Positions 53,633 to 59,600 of a DNA stretch of 64,000 nucleotides are shown piece after piece. Within the stretch, counting starts at the first letter, position 1, and the number at the start of each line of letters is the position of its first letter. The notes beneath the pieces were generated by a model. It was not told the DNA's origin. It saw only the letters and a list, made by a program, of their open reading frames with translations, and did no database searches. The stretch is from Siphonodentalium dalli (lineage: Eukaryota > Mollusca > Scaphopoda > Gadilida > Siphonodentaliidae). The position numbers were made by a program, and so were the translations under genes. Location of the stretch: positions 18,908,991-18,972,990 of the forward strand of contig CP136061.1 in NCBI GenBank assembly GCA_032622095.1, written 5' to 3'.

Positions 53633-56600
53633 GTTCTATAGAAATTCACAGGAGACCATCTAGATGATGCCAAAGGGGTCTACTAGGAGTAGCTTTTTAC
53701 GAGAAAGATAATGGTCGGGGTTAGAATTTTCTAAAGTGACGCCGTTGTTGTCAGGGGCAGAAAAGGGAGAGGTGCAGAAAAAAAATTTGTCGCCGATTGT
53801 CACCAAACTTATATATAATCATCCCCATAATATGAGGAATCTAATGGCGTGGTTTAAATATGGCAAAAGTCGCGCCGTTTGAGTCAGGGATGAACGGAAG
53901 GGGAGAGGGGCACCAAAATTGATAAAACTAATTTTAGCGCCGATTTCCACCAATTGATATATATTCTTCTTCATGATACAAGGAATCTACTTGTGCGACA
54001 CCAAATTGTTGTTTTTGGATGAGAGATTGGGAGGGGGTGGGCACTAAATTTGATAATAAGTCGCCGATTGCCACCACACTTATACAAAATCATCCCCATC
54101 ATGGTATGAGGAGTCTAATGGTGTGGCGTTTATCTGTCAAATGTGGCCTCATTCGAGCCAGGGTTGCATTGAAAGGGACAGAGGCACCAAAATCGATGCA
54201 CAATTTTTTTAGCGCCAATTTTCACCAAATTGATACACGTTCTTATCCATGATACGAGGAATCTAATCGTGATTTAAAGACGCCATAGTTGGACAGGGGA
54301 GGGATTGGCACCAAATTTGATAAAAAAAATTGTTTAGTCGCGGATTATCATCAAACTTATAAACCATCATCTCCATGATATGAGGAGTGTAATCGTGTGG
54401 TTTAAGGATGTCACAAGTGGGGCCATTCGAGTCAGTGATGTATAGAGATGAGAGGGACACAAAAAATTATATCGATATGTTTAGTGCTGATTTCCACCAG
54501 ATTGATACATATTCTTCTCCGTGATACGAGGAAGCTTATCGTGTGGTTTTAGATACACCAAATTGGTGCCCTATGGGTGAGAGATATGGGAACCTTAAAT
54601 TTGATTCGAATTTGTATACCCGCCAATTTTCACCAATTTCATATATATGCATCTCTAATCTCTAATGAGTCTTAGTGTGTGCAGCTTGAGTCCGAAATAG
54701 GGAAGGGAGGGTCACCAAAACTGATACAAAATATTTTTAGTGCCAATTACCATCAAATTCAGACACGTTCTTCTCAAATGATACAAGAAATAAAATCGTG
54801 CTGTCTGTCGGTCTTTTTGTCTGTCTGTGTGCGTTCTATATATAACTTTACATAATCACCTTCGCAATATGGCGTTGTTCGAGTCAGCGTTGCATCAACA
54901 ATTGATTTAAGGAACCAAATTCCACCAAATTCATACACGTTTTTTCTCTAATGATATACCATGAATTAAATCACATTTGGTGTCGTTTGCGTCACGGATG
55001 GCGAGCGGATATGCACTATCATTGATAAGATTGCTATTCGCCGATATCCACATATAAGTTATATACAGTCACCAGGCCATCTCCATATCATTTTAAGTAG
55101 TTGGGCGTTCACATTTCGCAATCCCGACATATGGTGACCCACATAAGTCACTTGAACAATTATATCTTCTTAACAGTCATATTTATATGGGAATGGCCAT
55201 CAAGGCATTCACGCAATGAGCTAGCAAAAAGAGATAACTAGAAGAAGCATTAAACGTATATTTATCATTCTATTGAAGAGATACATATATTCGTGCAAAC
55301 TGAGGGACATCGAACCGTCAGAGGGTTACATATCTATAATAACACAATTTAGTCTGTTCCATTCAATACAGTTTCTATAAAAAAGTTACAATTTGTCAAG
55401 AGATGTGGAAGGCCTGTTCAAAAATAGTGGTCACAGTGTGCAGTCAAATATAGTTTCTTCTGATATACAAGAAAATGCAGTTGGTAGCACAAGACTTTTC
55501 AGGATCCTACCAATACTTTCATCTGACAAGGGTTTTAGAACAGACTCATCGATTGACATAAATAACTCAAAATCTCGCTCTGTGCCTGGCACATGTAGCT
55601 GATATATAAGCGCAGCAACATTTCGTTTAAACTAAGAATATTTAGCCAATATATAGCACCATGAACAGAGGAGCACCTGGAAATTTCTTTGAAACATCTG
55701 TATCTTCATGGAGATATAATAGCCAGGTGTCCTCGAGAAACTTAGTCCAACCCACTAGATTTATTGATACATCTCAATATGTAAAACCCAATTATCATCT
55801 TTTATCGAACTAATGTGTTTATGATGTTCATGTATCATATTATAACGTCTAATGTATTAGCAGTTGTACATAAATACATACTTCATTATTGGTGGAACGG
55901 ATTAATCGTGATAAATAGAATGACAATTGACAAGGTGAGCCACTACTTATATTCCATGACTGTAATAATCATGTTTTGTGATGCTATTTAAATATACAAT
56001 TTATGAGAAAACGTTTAACACTTTAAGCAAGAGCATTCTCTATTCCCAACAAATATCCACAGCATACATTAACCTGGGCAACGCCGGGTAACCCTGCTAG
56101 TCTCTTATATATGCAAGGCTCCCTATGGGGAAACTCGATTATATAAGAGAATGCATTGGCACAGGGTTTTCGCAAAAAATCAGGAAGCTCCAGTCATGGA
56201 AGGGTTAAAATTTAGGTCAATGAGTCTTTGGGAATTACTGTAGTCTTAACATACCTGGAACAAGAGATCTTTGGTGCCGACGTCGTACACCAAACAAGTG
56301 TTATGTTCATCGACGACAGCAAGTTTCCCTCGAATCGCACTCATGTCTAGACACCTCACCGATGTATTCTGTTTCAGCAGTGTTATCGGAAATGGGTTGT
56401 CGACGAAAATCTTCAAAATCTAAAAGAACATAACAGGAATGGGTCATATAATCTTAAGGGATATTTCATATGTGAAGTGGAAACAAGAGCATCGCTGTGG
56501 CGTGGCAAAATACACAAGTGGTAATTCCAATAAAGGAGAGAATTGGTGGGCGGAACCCAAATTAAAATTTGACCTGTATTTTGGGCTATTCAACTCACAT

Positions 56601-59600
56601 ATCAAATTTCATTTCTTTCAGTTCAAACTTACTAAAGTTATCATCAGGAAGCGAAAATTGAGTGTAAATTCCAACAAAATGGTGAAAAATTGCGGGCGGA
56701 ATCCAAATTTGAACTTGAACTGTATTTTGGTAAACAATAAACTCACATACCAAATATCATTCTATTCAGTCAGACTTACTAAATTAAGTTATCATCCTGA
56801 AACTAAAAAAGTGGCCAGCCGGACAGATGATAAGTTATTGATAACATAATACTTCCAGTTCTATTTTAAATGGGTGTATTAAAAATACCTCAACTACTTG
56901 CTTTCCAAAATGAAATACAGGTGTATTAAGCATGTATTTGGAGCTGGTAAAATGGTGGGCCCGGTTGGAAAGCCTGAAATGGTTGAAGTTGAACATTGAT
57001 GAAAAGCTTACAGCAAGCAAATTCTGTATGACCAAACATTCAGCTTGGTTGGCAATTTGTTGCATGAAGAAATCATTTTATTATATGTGATCTATATTTA
57101 AATTTTTTAATTTCATTATAAAGCAATTGATAAGAAGTGTATCGTTAAGAAAACATACTTGTCCATTCTTGAGTCCGACGAGTAGTCCTTCACGGCCACA
57201 CGGCCCACCCACGACCTTTATATATCTGATCAATGACTCCATCACCCATTCCTTCTCTTTATCACCTTGAAATGAAAGACACTGCAATCTCTTTTCCTGC
57301 AACGAGACACACCTAAATCATGATAATCCACATAGGTTAGCACAACCATGCATGTTTCGGAGATCTGCATTCAAGTCGAGCTACCTTCTCTGGACAGCCC
57401 AGAGAAGGCAGAGAGACTTCATTACCTATCTCGAGAACACGAAACGGGTGATAACCAAGCCTTGAAATAGTGTGTCTGTCATTTGCAGAATAAGGTTCCC
57501 AGAGGGCAGAATTTAGTGATGCTACCCCGCATAGCAGGCTAGCATCACCAAATTCACCCTCTGGGAACCTCATTCTGCTGAGGTGTAAGCAGAATGAGGT
57601 CCCCAGAGGGTGAATTTGGTGATGCTAGCCCGCTATGCGGGGTAGCATCACTAAATTCACCCTCTGGGGACCTCATTCTGCAAACAACAGACACCCTATT
57701 TCAAGGCTTGGTGATAACCAGTTTATTTTACAATCACCCAACAGAATATCATCTAAAAGGTAGTATCTTATGAGAACTATGTCGTTGCTCGTATATAGAT
57801 AACATACCACACAGTTGACATGGTGCATCACTATCAAGACTGATGATTAAGTTTGTCAAAATAGATCCGAATAATCATACACAATAAAGCCAGTTTCACA
57901 CATGTCCGTTTCTCGGATGCGTTTCCTTGAGTTTCTAATGTTTTAACGCATCCGGAAAACACATCGGTCTAAACAGTGATAATATCACTGGGTCTTTCAC
58001 ACATGTGCGTTTGCCGGATGCGTTTCTTTTTTTCATGTCTCGGACTTGAAATGCTGCGTTTCGCGGGCAAATAACTTCCCTCATCCTGTTCCTCTTGGTG
58101 ATATCTTCTGATATAAAATGGAGAATTAAAGCAAACTGCTCTTGTGTCAAACGCAGATAGGCTATAAACTTCTGCTCGTCGAAGTACAGATCGGCAATGA
58201 TAAGGTTCACAAACGCCCCTTGCTCCTTGTGCCTCTTCACTATCAGATGTTCACGAAAACGACGTGGCCATCTTTTTCTTTCGTTGTGCCAATGCACCAA
58301 CGAGAACAGAAATATATCCTCATCGTCTGAAGATTCCATTTTAAAAGAGAGGAATCCCTTTAAATACTAGAAAATCAGTAGAAACGCACGTCCGTTAGTT
58401 TGAGAAAGACACAGAGGAAACGCACATGTGTGAAAGCAACAGACTTGCGTTACATATAACGCACCAAAACGCTTCTGAGAAACGGACATGTGTGAAAGCG
58501 GCTTTAATCAAAACAATACTTGTTTTGAAATGCAACCAATTTTATTTTTTTTCTTCATTGTCATCGCAAACGACTCAATTGAATATATATAATAGATGTT
58601 TTAGCCTGAAAATAATAGGACTAATTAATGACAATCGTCCAGTTAATTGCATTTGTTAACAAAAAAGCGAGTCTTTCCACAGCTCACGCACAGTTTCCAT
58701 CCAGGATACAAGATCGGAAACCTCCTAGGCATTTCGCATGTATTTGAAGAAAAATAGCTAAATTGTAATAAAAATTGTCTTACATGATCATTCCTGGAGA
58801 ATAGTCTTTTTTTTAAATTTTCATCAGAAATAGAATGTTTGCCCATGGCCTGGTGTATCACTGAGTTAAGACATGTGCCATGCACATCTGACTCACCAGG
58901 GACTCCAATTGGCCTGACAATAGAAACATATGATCCACCTCCAATCATTTTGGTTGATAGAATGATGCTAAATAATTCCAATGATGATGTTTTGAGACAC
59001 TAACATAAGGCGCACAGCTCTTACCAGGCAGTGCAGATACTTCATGACTCAAATAATATTACACAACAATATGGATAGATCAACAACATAATTTGACACT
59101 CTGTGCTAATCATTCTTTCAAACAAATGTCAATCAGCATGGATAGCCACTATTAGCCAGAGCCAGGACTGTTGGCTGAACATATACATTGTTGTGGTTGA
59201 TTCACGGTAACATGGTGTTACATTTGCATCACTATCAAGACTGACATCAATGTCACCAGACTTTCATTTTTGAGGCGCGCGATCGCTCTTGCGCACCATC
59301 GCGCGGCTAAAATTGAAAACCAGCGAGCGATCAATTGCGCACCTAGGCCAAATACAGAGAGTGTACAAGTATAAAGAAACAGCTTGAATGTTGTAGCAAA
59401 ATATCAAATGAATTCTCCGAAACCAACATTCATTGTCGGCATACATCAAAAGGAGAGTCCCTCGTGCCACGATGATTGGCAGTTTAAGTTATTTGAGGTA
59501 ACATGGTGTGACGTGTCAAATGCACTATCTATCTGAGACTGAATGATTCGAAGCTAAAAATACATTTGAACGATTTCTATGTATGGCTTATGACGTCACA

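Noticed and set aside
45849-57573. Frames with PEGEF(S/G)DA and LASPNSPSG
   Set aside because: Translations of palindromic element E in different copies and strands.
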